Positions 8,594-16,661 of a stretch of 64,000 bases of DNA are shown piece by piece. The position numbers and the translations under genes were made by a program. Position 1 is the stretch's first letter. The number at the start of each line of letters is the position of its first letter. The notes beneath the pieces are model-generated. The model was given only the letters and a program-made list of their open reading frames with translations. It searched no databases and had not been told where the DNA came from. Origin of the DNA: Glaciecola amylolytica (GTDB taxonomy: Bacteria; Bacteroidota; Bacteroidia; Flavobacteriales_D; Crocinitomicaceae); the NCBI GenBank assembly GCA_003856375.1, contig CP034120.1:124001-188000 (forward strand). Reading direction: 5' to 3'.

Positions 8594-10861
8594 ATGGCTG
8601 TTTTCGATTTAGATATGATTAAGGCAGTTTATGAGAAATATCCTTCTCGTATCGATGCTGCCCGCAAAGTGTTAAACAAACCACTTACCTTGACGGAAAA
8701 AATTCTGTATGCCCATCTTTGGGATGGTGTTGCTACTCAAACATATGAAAGAGGAAAAGCGTATGTGGATTTTGCTCCGGACCGTGTAACGATGCAGGAT
8801 GCAACGGCACAAATGGCTTTATTGCAATTTATGCAGGCAGGGAAACCGAAAGTTGCTGTTCCTTCAACGGTGCATTGCGACCATTTAATTCAGGCAAAAG
8901 TGGGCGCTGATGCGGATTTGCAGCGTTCATTAAATGAAAATAATGAGGTGTTCAACTTTTTGTCCTCAATCTCTAATAAATACGGGATCGGTTTCTGGAA
9001 ACCGGGAGCGGGAATCATTCACCAGGTGATGCTGGAGAATTATGCTTTTCCGGGAGGAATGATGATCGGAACGGATTCACATACTGTAAATGGAGGTGGA
9101 TTGGGAATGATCGCTATTGGTGTTGGTGGTGCCGACGCAGTGGATGTTATGGCAGGAATGGCCTGGGAGTTGAAATTCCCGAAACTGATCGGAGTTAAAC
9201 TAACAGGAAAATTGAACGGATGGACTTCTTCCAAAGATGTGATCCTGAAAGTTGCGGATATCCTTACGGTAAAAGGTGGAACAGGGGCAGTTGTTGAATA
9301 CTTCGGAGACGGGGCAATTTCGCTTTCTGCAACAGGAAAAGGAACAATCTGTAACATGGGTGCTGAAATCGGAGCTACGACTTCAACGTTCGGTTATGAC
9401 GATTCCATGCGCCGCTACTTAACGGCAACGGGCCGGGCAGAAGTAGTTGCTTTGGCTGATACGATTGCAGAGCATTTAACAGGTGATGCAGAAGTATATG
9501 CAAATCCGGAAAAGTATTTTGACGAGTTGATCGAAATCGATTTAAATACTTTGGAACCACATATCAACGGACCATTTACTCCGGATCGCGGAACACCGGT
9601 TTCAAAAATGAAAGCGGAAGCAATGAGCAACGGATGGCCGATGAAAATAGAGTGGGGTCTGATCGGATCTTGTACAAACTCCTCTTATGAAGATATGTCG
9701 CGTGCAGCTTCTATTGTTGAGCAGGCTGTGAAACACGGAATCACTCCAAAAGCAGAATTCGGAATCAATCCGGGATCTGAGCAGGTTCGCTACACGATTG
9801 AACGTGACGGAATCATTGCAACTTTCGAGAAAATGGGAACGAAAGTGTTCACCAATGCTTGCGGGCCTTGTATTGGACAATGGGATCGTGAAGGAGCTGA
9901 CAAGCAGGAAAAAAATACGATCATCCATTCATTCAACCGGAATTTCTCCAAACGAGCAGATGGTAATCCCAATACACATGCATTCGTAACTTCTCCCGAA
10001 ATGGTTGCTGCTTTGGCAATCTCCGGAGATTTAGGATTCAATCCGTTAACAGATACGCTGACGAATGATAAAGGAGAACAAGTGAAATTGTTACCTCCTC
10101 ATGGTGATGAGCTTCCTACAAAAGGATTTGATGTGGAAGATCCGGGATATCAGGCTCCGGCTGAAGACGGTTCAGGTGTTCAGGTAATCGTTAAGCCTGA
10201 TTCTACACGCTTGCAGTTGTTGGAATCTTTCCCTGCATGGGACGGAAACAACATTACAGGTGCGAAATTGTTGATCAAGGCAAAAGGAAAATGTACTACC
10301 GACCACATTTCAATGGCTGGTCCGTGGCTGCGTTACCGTGGTCACTTAGACAACATTTCGAATAATATGTTGATCGGTGCTGAAAATGCCTATAATGGGA
10401 AAGCAAATGAAGTCATGAATCAATTGACAGGTTCAATAGGTGAAGTGCCTGCAGTGCAGCGTGCATACAAAGCAGCCGGAATTCCGTCAATTGTTGTCGG
10501 AGATCAAAACTACGGTGAAGGTTCTTCCCGTGAGCATGCTGCAATGGAGCCGCGTCATTTGGGAGTTCGTGCGGTGATCGTGAAATCATTTGCGCGTATC
10601 CACGAAACAAACCTGAAGAAACAAGGAATGTTGGGATTGACTTTCTCTAACGAAGCAGATTATGATAAGATCAAAGAAGACGATACTTTCAACTTCATTG
10701 ATTTGGTTGATTTCGCTCCGGGAAAACAGTTGACTTTGGAAATCGTTCATGCAGATGGTTCGAAAGAAAACATCAAATTGAATCATACTTATAATGATCA
10801 ACAGATTGAGTGGTTTAAAGCAGGATCTGCATTAAATCTCATCAAGCTGCAAAATAACTAA
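8594..10861 (+). CDS. acnA: Aconitate hydratase A, mitochondrial-like
   Basis: 755 residues of the aconitase/IRP superfamily, closer in length and motifs to the mitochondrial-type enzyme than to the roughly 890-residue bacterial AcnA. The cluster ligands are C360 ([10 protein letters not shown]), C423 and C426 (ACGPCIGQW). The substrate-binding arginine region and the swivel domain ([18 protein letters not shown] split around residues 630-650) are intact. It catalyses the same citrate-isocitrate step as the AcnB encoded upstream, so the organism carries two unrelated-order aconitases close together. It is a single-gene unit with its own terminator. The gene symbol denotes the family; some annotators would simply write acn. 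Confidence 0.96.
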   Translation: MAVFDLDMIKAVYEKYPSRIDAARKVLNKPLTLTEKILYAHLWDGVATQTYERGKAYVDFAPDRVTMQDATAQMALLQFMQAGKPKVAVPSTVHCDHLIQAKVGADADLQRSLNENNEVFNFLSSISNKYGIGFWKPGAGIIHQVMLENYAFPGGMMIGTDSHTVNGGGLGMIAIGVGGADAVDVMAGMAWELKFPKLIGVKLTGKLNGWTSSKDVILKVADILTVKGGTGAVVEYFGDGAISLSATGKGTICNMGAEIGATTSTFGYDDSMRRYLTATGRAEVVALADTIAEHLTGDAEVYANPEKYFDELIEIDLNTLEPHINGPFTPDRGTPVSKMKAEAMSNGWPMKIEWGLIGSCTNSSYEDMSRAASIVEQAVKHGITPKAEFGINPGSEQVRYTIERDGIIATFEKMGTKVFTNACGPCIGQWDREGADKQEKNTIIHSFNRNFSKRADGNPNTHAFVTSPEMVAALAISGDLGFNPLTDTLTNDKGEQVKLLPPHGDELPTKGFDVEDPGYQAPAEDGSGVQVIVKPDSTRLQLLESFPAWDGNNITGAKLLIKAKGKCTTDHISMAGPWLRYRGHLDNISNNMLIGAENAYNGKANEVMNQLTGSIGEVPAVQRAYKAAGIPSIVVGDQNYGEGSSREHAAMEPRHLGVRAVIVKSFARIHETNLKKQGMLGLTFSNEADYDKIKEDDTFNFIDLVDFAPGKQLTLEIVHADGSKENIKLNHTYNDQQIEWFKAGSALNLIKLQNN

Positions 10862-10894
10862 GAGAAATTCTTTTGTAAAATAAAGAAGGGAAAA

Positions 10895-10937
10895 ACCAAA
10901 AGGGGACGCGATGTATCGTGTCCCCTTTTTTGGTTTT
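10895..10937 (+). terminator. Intrinsic terminator of acnA
   Basis: CCAAAAGGGGAC pairs with GTCCCCTTTTTTGG around a CGCGATGTATCG loop that can itself pair; the right arm is T-rich. It lies 35 bases after the acnA stop. Confidence 0.85.
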
Positions 10938-11023
10938 AGTGCATTTGAATATGCAAGCATAAGGAATGCAGTCAAAAACTAACTGAAACAAGTATTTTAC
11001 GAATTCAGTTACTCACGTCCGAA

Positions 11024-11051
11024 TTGTAGTTTGACTAATCTTTTAATTTCG
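11024..11051 (+). promoter_or_regulatory. Candidate Bacteroidota promoter for the barrel/coiled-coil gene
   Basis: TTG at 11024-11026, 17 bases, then TAATTTCG at 11044-11051, one mismatch from TAnnTTTG. Predicted transcription start near 11058 gives a leader of about 90 bases that would contain the hairpin at 11080-11112. Confidence 0.35.
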
Positions 11052-11079
11052 TTTCCGTGAAAACTAAAACGCGTAAATC

Positions 11080-11112
11080 AACCTTCTTTTGAAAAAGAGA
11101 AGGTTTTGTTTT
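11080..11112 (+). other. Leader hairpin with T-rich tail, possible attenuator
   Basis: AACCTTCTTTT pairs with AAAGAGAAGGTT, followed by TTGTTTT. No plus-strand gene ends just before it, so if transcription begins near 11058 this terminator-like hairpin sits in the untranslated leader of the next gene. It could attenuate or stabilise that message. Confidence 0.35.
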
Positions 11113-11145
11113 ATGTGGTAATAAAAACCAAAAACGCTACAATTT

Positions 11146-12087
11146 ATGAAGAGAGCTGCTGCACTTGCGGGGAGTATTATGTCCGTTATGCTGGTATTTA
11201 ATGCATCAGGACAAGCGAATACTAAGTGGAACATGGTGAATGATCCATATTATGGAGTTCCGAATTACACGAGTTTATTTCCGGGTTTAAAAAGTTCAAT
11301 CCTTGGAGCTGTGAAGGATGATGACAATATTTCGAATATTGACAGTCGTGGCTCAGGTCCGACAGGTTTGCGGACGGAGTTTTTCCTGAACAATTGGTTT
11401 GGGATCGGGGTAGATGCGATTTACAGTGGAAGCAGTGTAACATATGATCGTCTGGATTCGATTGTTGATGGAATTTCCTATACCAATTCGTATGAGCGAA
11501 AAATGAGCAGAGTGCGTATCCAGGCTCGTTTTAATTTCCATTTTCCGGTCAAAAACAAACGATTGGATATGTATGGAGGGATCGGAATCGGAAGCAATGC
11601 GAAGTATAGAAGCACATTCGTTAACGGAGTGAAAACAGATGACAAAAGTGGTTTCTGGGATGGATTTCCTACCATTCCGATTTCGATGAGAACCTGCTGG
11701 GGATTCCGATACTATTTTTCCAAGTTTGTCGGAATGAATTTTGAAATCGGAATCGGTGGGCCACTTATTTCCACCGGAGTTTCTTCCCGATTTGGATTTA
11801 AACTGCCTAAAATACCCGGAGTAGAAGAATTGAGTCCGGAGGGAGATAATCTGAGAAAAAGAGCAGAAGATGCGAAGCGAAAACAAGAAGATCTGGAAAA
11901 GAAGACGGGTGAACTCAAATCAAAAGAAGAATCCGAAAAGCAAAAGCTCGAAGAGGAACGGTTGAAACTGGAAAAAGAAAAATTAAAACTGGAGCAGGAG
12001 CAGTTGGAGTTGGAAAAACGAAAATTGGAGGAGGAAAAAAAGAAGCTGGAAGAAGAGCGAAAAAAAGTGGAAGAGGAAAAACCTTGA
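11146..12087 (+). CDS. Outer-membrane beta-barrel protein with a long C-terminal coiled coil
   Basis: 313 residues. Residues 1-24 are a signal peptide (ending ASGQA). Residues about 60-220 alternate aromatic/polar strands with glycine-rich turns like small porin or OmpW/OprF-like barrels (for example NKRLDMYGGIGIGSNAKYR). From about 228 to the end the sequence is almost only Lys, Glu, Leu, Gln and Arg in heptads, forming a roughly 85-residue charged helix with near-repeats of the form LEEERLKLEKEKLKLEQE. The coiled coil would lie in the periplasm and could reach toward peptidoglycan or bind a partner (inference). The gene converges on dapD with a shared palindromic terminator. Confidence 0.75.
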   Translation: MKRAAALAGSIMSVMLVFNASGQANTKWNMVNDPYYGVPNYTSLFPGLKSSILGAVKDDDNISNIDSRGSGPTGLRTEFFLNNWFGIGVDAIYSGSSVTYDRLDSIVDGISYTNSYERKMSRVRIQARFNFHFPVKNKRLDMYGGIGIGSNAKYRSTFVNGVKTDDKSGFWDGFPTIPISMRTCWGFRYYFSKFVGMNFEIGIGGPLISTGVSSRFGFKLPKIPGVEELSPEGDNLRKRAEDAKRKQEDLEKKTGELKSKEESEKQKLEEERLKLEKEKLKLEQEQLELEKRKLEEEKKKLEEERKKVEEEKP

Positions 12088-12107
12088 TAAATAATGGAAC
12101 GATAATA

Positions 12108-12144
12108 AACAAAAATGACGAGATGCATCTCGTCATTTTTGTTT
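12108..12144. terminator. Bidirectional terminator between converging genes
   Basis: AACAAAAATGACGAGATG is followed by its exact complement CATCTCGTCATTTTTGTT. The perfect palindrome has A-rich left and T-rich right flanks, so it works on both strands, for the barrel/coiled-coil gene and for dapD. Confidence 0.9.
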
Positions 12145-12166
12145 TATAAGTAATTCGCAATGTCTT

Positions 12167-12976
12167 TTATACTGCAACGTTATGTTCTCTCAACGCGTCG
12201 TTCAAAGATGTTTTTAAATCGGTTGATGCCTTGCGTTTTCCGATAATCAAAGCACAAGGAACCTGGAAATCTCCTGCAGGGAATGATTTGGTATATGATC
12301 CCGGAATAACAACTGAACGTTCCGGAACGTATCCTTTCAATTCGATTGGTTCTGCTCCGGTTACATCAATAATTTTTGTCGACATCGTCAAACAAACATT
12401 CGCTCCCAAAACAGCTTCTTTTCCTACACGAACACCTTCTACTACAATACAGCGTGAACCGATGAACGCATCGTCTTCAATAATGACAGGAGCTGCTTGC
12501 AAAGGTTCCAATACACCACCGATTCCGACACCGCCGCTCAAATGCACATTCTTCCCGATTTGAGCACAGGAACCAACTGTTGCCCAGGTGTCTACCATCG
12601 TTCCTGAATCTACATAAGCACCGATATTTACATAAGAAGGCATCATAATGACACCCGGAGCAACAAAAGCACCATAGCGGGCAATTGCATGAGGAACAAC
12701 GCGAACTCCTAATTCAGCGTAATTTTTCTTCAAAGCCATTTTATCGTGAAACTCAAACGGACCAACTTCAATGGTTTCCATTTTACGAATAGGAAAATAC
12801 ATTACAACAGCTTTCTTCACCCATTCGTTCACTTGCCATGAGCCATCTTCTTTCGGTTCTGCAACACGCAATCTTCCTTTGTCGATATCCTCAATTACAT
12901 GTTCAATTGCCTGGCGGGTTTCTGCCTGATCTAATAATGCCCGATTTTCCCAGGCAGCTTCAATAATGGAACGCAT
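12167..12976 (-). CDS. dapD: 2,3,4,5-tetrahydropyridine-2,6-dicarboxylate N-succinyltransferase
   Basis: DapD transfers succinyl from succinyl-CoA to tetrahydrodipicolinate in the succinylase branch of lysine and meso-diaminopimelate synthesis. The 269 residues match the family length. After a helical N-terminal domain the middle is a left-handed beta helix of hexapeptide repeats (APGVIMMPSYVNIGAYVDSG, then TWATVGSCAQIGKNVHLSG), with the conserved GGVLEPLQAAPVIIEDDAFIG region at the acyl-CoA site. It is transcribed alone. The aspartokinase gene for the first pathway step lies 38 kb away on the same strand. Start ATG at 12976 aligns with the usual N-terminus. Confidence 0.96.
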   Translation of the reverse strand: MRSIIEAAWENRALLDQAETRQAIEHVIEDIDKGRLRVAEPKEDGSWQVNEWVKKAVVMYFPIRKMETIEVGPFEFHDKMALKKNYAELGVRVVPHAIARYGAFVAPGVIMMPSYVNIGAYVDSGTMVDTWATVGSCAQIGKNVHLSGGVGIGGVLEPLQAAPVIIEDDAFIGSRCIVVEGVRVGKEAVLGANVCLTMSTKIIDVTGAEPIELKGYVPERSVVIPGSYTKSFPAGDFQVPCALIIGKRKASTDLKTSLNDALREHNVAV

Positions 12977-13083
12977 ATGTTTTGATTTTTGTCAAAAGTA
13001 GTAGAAAAAGCAATAGCTTTTCAATGTATAAGGAAGGAGGTTCACGCGCGCATCAAGATACAATTTTCATAGAAATGCCCCTT

Positions 13084-13125
13084 CTAGGGTTTATAACCCT
13101 AGACCGTTTTTTTGACTTACTTTTG
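13084..13125 (+). promoter_or_regulatory. Palindrome and -7 element in front of ruvX
   Basis: CTAGGGTT-TAT-AACCCTAG at 13084-13102 is a perfect inverted repeat with 8-base arms. It is followed at 13118-13125 by TACTTTTG, a perfect match to the Bacteroidota -7 element TAnnTTTG. No -33 TTG is present at the usual distance; the palindrome occupies that place, so it is a candidate activator or repressor site. Confidence 0.5.
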
Positions 13126-13150
13126 TGTCTGATTTTTAAAATAGTTTCCC

Positions 13151-13567
13151 TTGTCTAAAATTCTCGCAATCGATTTTGGTTTAAAAAGAACCGGTCTGGC
13201 ACTTTCGGATGAACTTCAGATGTTTGCCTTCGGATTGAAAACGATCGACAGTAAACTCCTGATGGATGAGTTGAAGACACTCGTTGAAAAAGAGAAGGTT
13301 ACGGAAATTGTTATTGGCGAGCCCAAAAGATTGGATGCTTCCGACTCACACATTACCCAAAATGTACGTCTATTGAAAGAAGCGGTTCAAAAAAACTTTC
13401 CCGGATTATTGGTGAGTTTGTTGGATGAGCGGTTCACTTCAAAAATGGCTTCTGCAGCAATTGCTCAAAGCGGCTTGAAGAAAAAGGATCGTGAGCAAAA
13501 AGGTCTTATCGATACGGTTAGTGCAACAATTATCCTGCAAGACTACCTTCAAACCCGCATGAAATAA
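13151..13567 (+). CDS. ruvX: Putative pre-16S rRNA nuclease / Holliday-junction resolvase-like YqgF (RuvX)
   Basis: 138 residues of the YqgF family, an RNase H-like fold implicated in 16S rRNA 5' end maturation and related to RuvC resolvases. Visible family marks: AIDFGLKRTGLALSD at the N-terminus with the first catalytic Asp, IGEPKRLD in the middle, LLDERFTSKMA, and a final Asp region KGLIDTVSATIILQDYL. The start is TTG at 13151, since no ATG precedes the conserved first strand in frame. The next gene, def, begins about 100 bases later in the same direction. A T-rich -7 element lies 26 bases upstream. Confidence 0.93.
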   Translation: MSKILAIDFGLKRTGLALSDELQMFAFGLKTIDSKLLMDELKTLVEKEKVTEIVIGEPKRLDASDSHITQNVRLLKEAVQKNFPGLLVSLLDERFTSKMASAAIAQSGLKKKDREQKGLIDTVSATIILQDYLQTRMK

Positions 13568-13670
13568 GGAAAAGTATTTTGAATGCATCAATTTTCTAAC
13601 TTTGTAAAAATGTTTTAATGAGAATTTAGGTGATTCCTGAATTCTATGAATGATATTAAAAAGAATAAAA

Positions 13671-14267
13671 ATGATATTGCCAATTGTTGCATACGGTGAT
13701 CCGGTACTAAAAAAAGAAGCTGTCGAAATCGATCAGGATTATCCGGAGTTGAATAAACTCATTGAAGATATGTTTGAAACGATGTATGAAGCATCCGGAG
13801 TAGGTTTGGCGGCTCCTCAGATTAATCGCTCCATTCGTTTGTTTGTGGTAGACGGAAGTCCGTTTGCAGAAACAGATGATGATGAAGAGGAAGATCCGAT
13901 GGCGGAAGGAATGGATGGATTTAAACGCGTTTTTATCAATCCGATTATAGAAGAAGAAGCCGGTGAAGCCTGGGGTTTTCACGAAGGCTGTTTGAGTATT
14001 CCGAAGATTCGCGAAGAAGTTTACCGAAAAGAAAAAATCCGAATGACTTATTACGATGAAAACTGGCAATTCCACGATGAGTGGTTTGACGGTTACAAAG
14101 CACGGATTATTCAGCACGAATACGATCATGTTGAAGGAGTTTTATTCACAGATCACCTTTCTGTTTTGAAAAGAAGATTGCTGGCTAAAAGACTTCAGAA
14201 TATTTCTCAGGGCTTGATTTCGGTTGCTTACAAAATGAAATTCCCGTCATTTAAAAAAGGAAAATAA
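13671..14267 (+). CDS. def: Peptide deformylase
   Basis: Removes the formyl group from the N-terminal Met of new proteins. All three metal/active-site motifs are present: GVGLAAPQ, EGCLSIP and QHEYDHVEG. Between motifs 1 and 2 lies an acidic insert (DDDEEEDPMAEGMD), as in other Bacteroidota deformylases. I choose ATG at 13671 (MILPIVAYGDPVLK); an in-frame ATG seven codons earlier at 13650 would add MILKRIK, which family members lack. Its stop overlaps the start of the next lipoprotein gene by one base, so the two are co-translated. Confidence 0.96.
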   Translation: MILPIVAYGDPVLKKEAVEIDQDYPELNKLIEDMFETMYEASGVGLAAPQINRSIRLFVVDGSPFAETDDDEEEDPMAEGMDGFKRVFINPIIEEEAGEAWGFHEGCLSIPKIREEVYRKEKIRMTYYDENWQFHDEWFDGYKARIIQHEYDHVEGVLFTDHLSVLKRRLLAKRLQNISQGLISVAYKMKFPSFKKGK

Positions 14268-14827
14268 TGAAGTTCTTATTTCTAATCGGAGTGGCGCTTT
14301 TTGCGCTGGGATGCTCTTCAAAAGGGGAAGGCGCAAAGGAAGGTCAAAAAAGTGGCGGAAAGCAGACTTTGGAGGAAGCGGTAAAAGAAATTAAAGCTTT
14401 CGAAGATTCTTTGAAATCAGTTTCGGCTTCAGGTAAACTTGAGTTTGATCAGCAGGTTGCAGTGACGTATGCGGAGAAATGTCTGAGTGTTTATCACCGG
14501 TTCCCTAAAACTGATGAAGCGCCGCGTTATTTGGATAAAGCGCACATTATCTTTGCTTCCGTTGGTTTGCATCAGCGTTCGGTGATTTTGGCGGATTCGT
14601 TGATTGCGACGTATCCGACTTATAAAAACAGAGCCATGGTTCTGGAAAGTCTGGCAGGAGCATACGATGTGTTTGTGATCCCACGACAAAAAACGAAAGT
14701 GAAATACTACTACGAAATGCTTCTGAAAGAAAATCCGAAAATGGACGCGGAGCAACGAAAACAGATCGAAAATCGTTTAAAGTACGTGGATTTGACCTTT
14801 GATGAATACGTTTCAAAAGCAAATTAG
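14267..14827 (+). CDS. Lipoprotein with TPR-like helices
   Basis: 186 residues starting with a lipoprotein signal (MKFLFLIGVALFALGCSS; lipid-modified Cys at 16). A Lys/Gly/Glu-rich linker is followed by helical repeats of tetratricopeptide type (AEKCLSVYHRFPKTDEAPRY, ADSLIATYPTYKNRAMVLES, YYEMLLKENPKMDAEQR), similar in style to outer-membrane-assembly lipoproteins such as YbgF/BamD, though much shorter. It is coupled to def by a one-base overlap. A role in envelope biogenesis is inference. Confidence 0.75.
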   Translation: MKFLFLIGVALFALGCSSKGEGAKEGQKSGGKQTLEEAVKEIKAFEDSLKSVSASGKLEFDQQVAVTYAEKCLSVYHRFPKTDEAPRYLDKAHIIFASVGLHQRSVILADSLIATYPTYKNRAMVLESLAGAYDVFVIPRQKTKVKYYYEMLLKENPKMDAEQRKQIENRLKYVDLTFDEYVSKAN

Positions 14828-14917
14828 TATTTTGGTATGATTTTCGTTAACTATGTGTTAAAGAAACCAAAAGGCAAAACTTTATAATCTATATTTACAA
14901 CAACTAAAAGAAACAAA

Positions 14918-15364
14918 ATGAAAAAAGTATTATTTACAATGATGTTGGCTTTCGTAGCTGTGATCGGCGCAAACACTGCGATTGCTCAAGAAGTACAAAA
15001 CGGAGCTAAAATCGAATTCGCGAAAGAAACGCACGATTACGGAAATATCAAATACGGAGCAAACGGTACTTGTACGTTTTCTTTTACAAATACAGGAAAC
15101 GCTCCTTTGATTATTTCGAATGCAAAAGGATCTTGTGGTTGTACAGTTCCTGAATGGCCGAAAGAGCCAATTGCACCGGGAGCAAAAGGTGTTATTACTG
15201 TGAAGTATGATACAAAACGTTCAGGAGCAATCAACAAAAACGTAACGATTACTTCGAATGCGGTAAATGAGCCTACAAAAGTTATCCGTATCAAAGGAAA
15301 CGTAGCTCCTCAACCGGAAGGAACAAGTCCTGTTAACGACGGTGGTGCTCCATCTGCACACTAA
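14918..15364 (+). CDS. DUF1573 periplasmic protein, copy 1
   Basis: 148 residues: signal peptide ending AIAQE, then a single immunoglobulin/MSP-like domain of the DUF1573 family (THDYGNIKYG, FTNTGNAPLIIS, C73-G-C75-T, WPKEPIAPG, VKYDTKRSGAINK, TSNAVNEP). The C-x-C-T pair before the loop is a family signature. DUF1573 proteins are abundant in Bacteroidota and resemble ASPM-SPD-2-Hydin type beta sandwiches; their job is not established. Another copy follows 13 bases later in the same operon, and a third lies 650 bases downstream. Confidence 0.85.
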   Translation: MKKVLFTMMLAFVAVIGANTAIAQEVQNGAKIEFAKETHDYGNIKYGANGTCTFSFTNTGNAPLIISNAKGSCGCTVPEWPKEPIAPGAKGVITVKYDTKRSGAINKNVTITSNAVNEPTKVIRIKGNVAPQPEGTSPVNDGGAPSAH

Positions 15365-15377
15365 AAAATAAACAAAG

Positions 15378-15755
15378 ATGCGCTTTTTAACGATCGCATT
15401 TCTCATATTGAATTCCGCTTTTTGCATTGGTCAGAAAGCGGAATTTTCTGTTGATAAAGGAGTGTTTACCTTTCCTGAAACCAAGGAAGGTCCGGTTATT
15501 TCACATGATTTTGTGATTACCAATACAGGCGATGCTCCACTGATTATCTCCGATTACAAAGTTTCATGCCCGTGCACAAAAGCTGTGCTTCCGAAAGATC
15601 CGATTCCACCCGGACAAACAGCGGTGATTCAGGTTACTTTCGAAACAAAGGGTAAATACTATGAGCAGGATCGGGCTATTTTGCTTTTGACAAACACGAA
15701 AAAAGGAACTGAAAAACTCCGGATCAAAGTCTTTGTAGTCCCGGAGGGTGAGTGA
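15378..15755 (+). CDS. DUF1573 periplasmic protein, copy 2
   Basis: 125 residues with a short signal peptide (cleavage after FCIGQ) and one DUF1573 beta-sandwich: FVITNTGDAPLIISDYK, then C-P-C-T, LPKDPIPPGQTAVIQVTF and a shorter C-terminus than its neighbours. It follows copy 1 by 13 bases, so the two are probably made from one message. It is the most diverged of the three copies: the WPKEP block is LPKDP here. Confidence 0.82.
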   Translation: MRFLTIAFLILNSAFCIGQKAEFSVDKGVFTFPETKEGPVISHDFVITNTGDAPLIISDYKVSCPCTKAVLPKDPIPPGQTAVIQVTFETKGKYYEQDRAILLLTNTKKGTEKLRIKVFVVPEGE

Positions 15756-15847
15756 ATTAATGGAATCTTCTTTCGTAATTGATAATATTCAGGTTAACTG
15801 ATTTGTTACCGCGGACCGGGAAGCTGCTTATAGGTTGCAATTGGGGT

Positions 15848-15873
15848 AAAGGCATTTTTGCCTGCTTTTTTTG
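15848..15873 (+). terminator. Weak terminator after the DUF1573 pair
   Basis: AAAGGCA-TTT-TTGCCT followed by GCTTTTTTT, about 90 bases after the second DUF1573 stop. The stem is short, so efficiency is uncertain. Confidence 0.45.
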
Positions 15874-16020
15874 TCTTGGAAAAAAGTAGGGGTAAGATTG
15901 ATTGGTTGCCTCTTAAAACCACTTTTAACAGCTATTTAAGACTTGAGTTAAGGTCTTGTTAATCCTTGGTTTTACTCGGTTTTGATTGTGTAGATTGCTT
16001 CAATATTTAAATTTCTACAC

Positions 16021-16449
16021 ATGAAAACAATCATTCTTAAAATCACAATGACGTGCTGTTTGATTCTGGGATTCAAACAACAATTACTCGCTCAGGAAGT
16101 AACAGCCGGAGCTCAGATTTCTTTTGAAAAAGACTCGCACAATTTCGGGGAAGTTCCAATTCATGGAAACACCACTTACACATTTGAGTTTAAAAACACA
16201 GGAAATGAACCCTTGTTGATTCAGCAGGTGAAAGCTCCGTGCTCCTGCACGGTTGCAGACTGGCCGAAAGAACCTGTGCTTCCCGGAAAAACGGCTTCGA
16301 TACAAGTGAAGTATGATTCCAACAGAGTCGGGCCGATCAATAAAAGTTTTCTCGTCCTTTCAAATGCGGCAAATGAACCGTCGAAAAATTTGTTCATCAA
16401 AGGGAAGGTTTTACCTGCTGTAGAAACAACATCGACCTTGACAAATTAG
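16021..16449 (+). CDS. DUF1573 periplasmic protein, copy 3
   Basis: 142 residues with a signal peptide (cleavage near LLAQE) and one DUF1573 domain. It is much closer to copy 1 than copy 2 is: EVTAGAQISFEKDSHNFGEV, C-S-C-T, DWPKEPVLPGKTA, KYDSNRVGPINKS and SNAANEPSK all have direct counterparts, so copies 1 and 3 look like a recent local duplication. It is separated from the pair by 265 bases that contain a weak hairpin and probably its own promoter. Confidence 0.83.
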   Translation: MKTIILKITMTCCLILGFKQQLLAQEVTAGAQISFEKDSHNFGEVPIHGNTTYTFEFKNTGNEPLLIQQVKAPCSCTVADWPKEPVLPGKTASIQVKYDSNRVGPINKSFLVLSNAANEPSKNLFIKGKVLPAVETTSTLTN

Positions 16450-16487
16450 ACGTTAAAACGGTCAAAAAAGCGTGAAAAAATGCATGG

Positions 16488-16505
16488 ATTCGTAATATTG
16501 CGAAT
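16488..16505. repeat. Near-palindrome ATTCGTAATATTGCGAAT
   Basis: An 18-base near-palindrome (two mismatched central-flank positions) between the third DUF1573 gene and dnaE. Fifteen bases (TTCGTAATATTGCGA) recur identically at 49362-49376. The form is that of a dimeric regulator site, for example of ArsR-type proteins; that assignment is inference. Confidence 0.5.
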
Positions 16506-16661
16506 TGGCATTTTGACCAATTTCGAAAGAAGGAAAATTGCAATTTTTGCTTTACGGATAAAAACTTTCAAAGAATAGGGATGAGTTATTAACAAGGTGC
16601 TTTCTTGTTTTTATTCATCCCTTTCTTTTCACTATCTTTATTGTCCCCAAAAAGTACTCAC

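Noticed and set aside
11353-11886. 177-codon antisense frame inside the barrel/coiled-coil gene
   Set aside because: Length comes from codon bias of the real gene; sequence looks random, with no export signal or motif.
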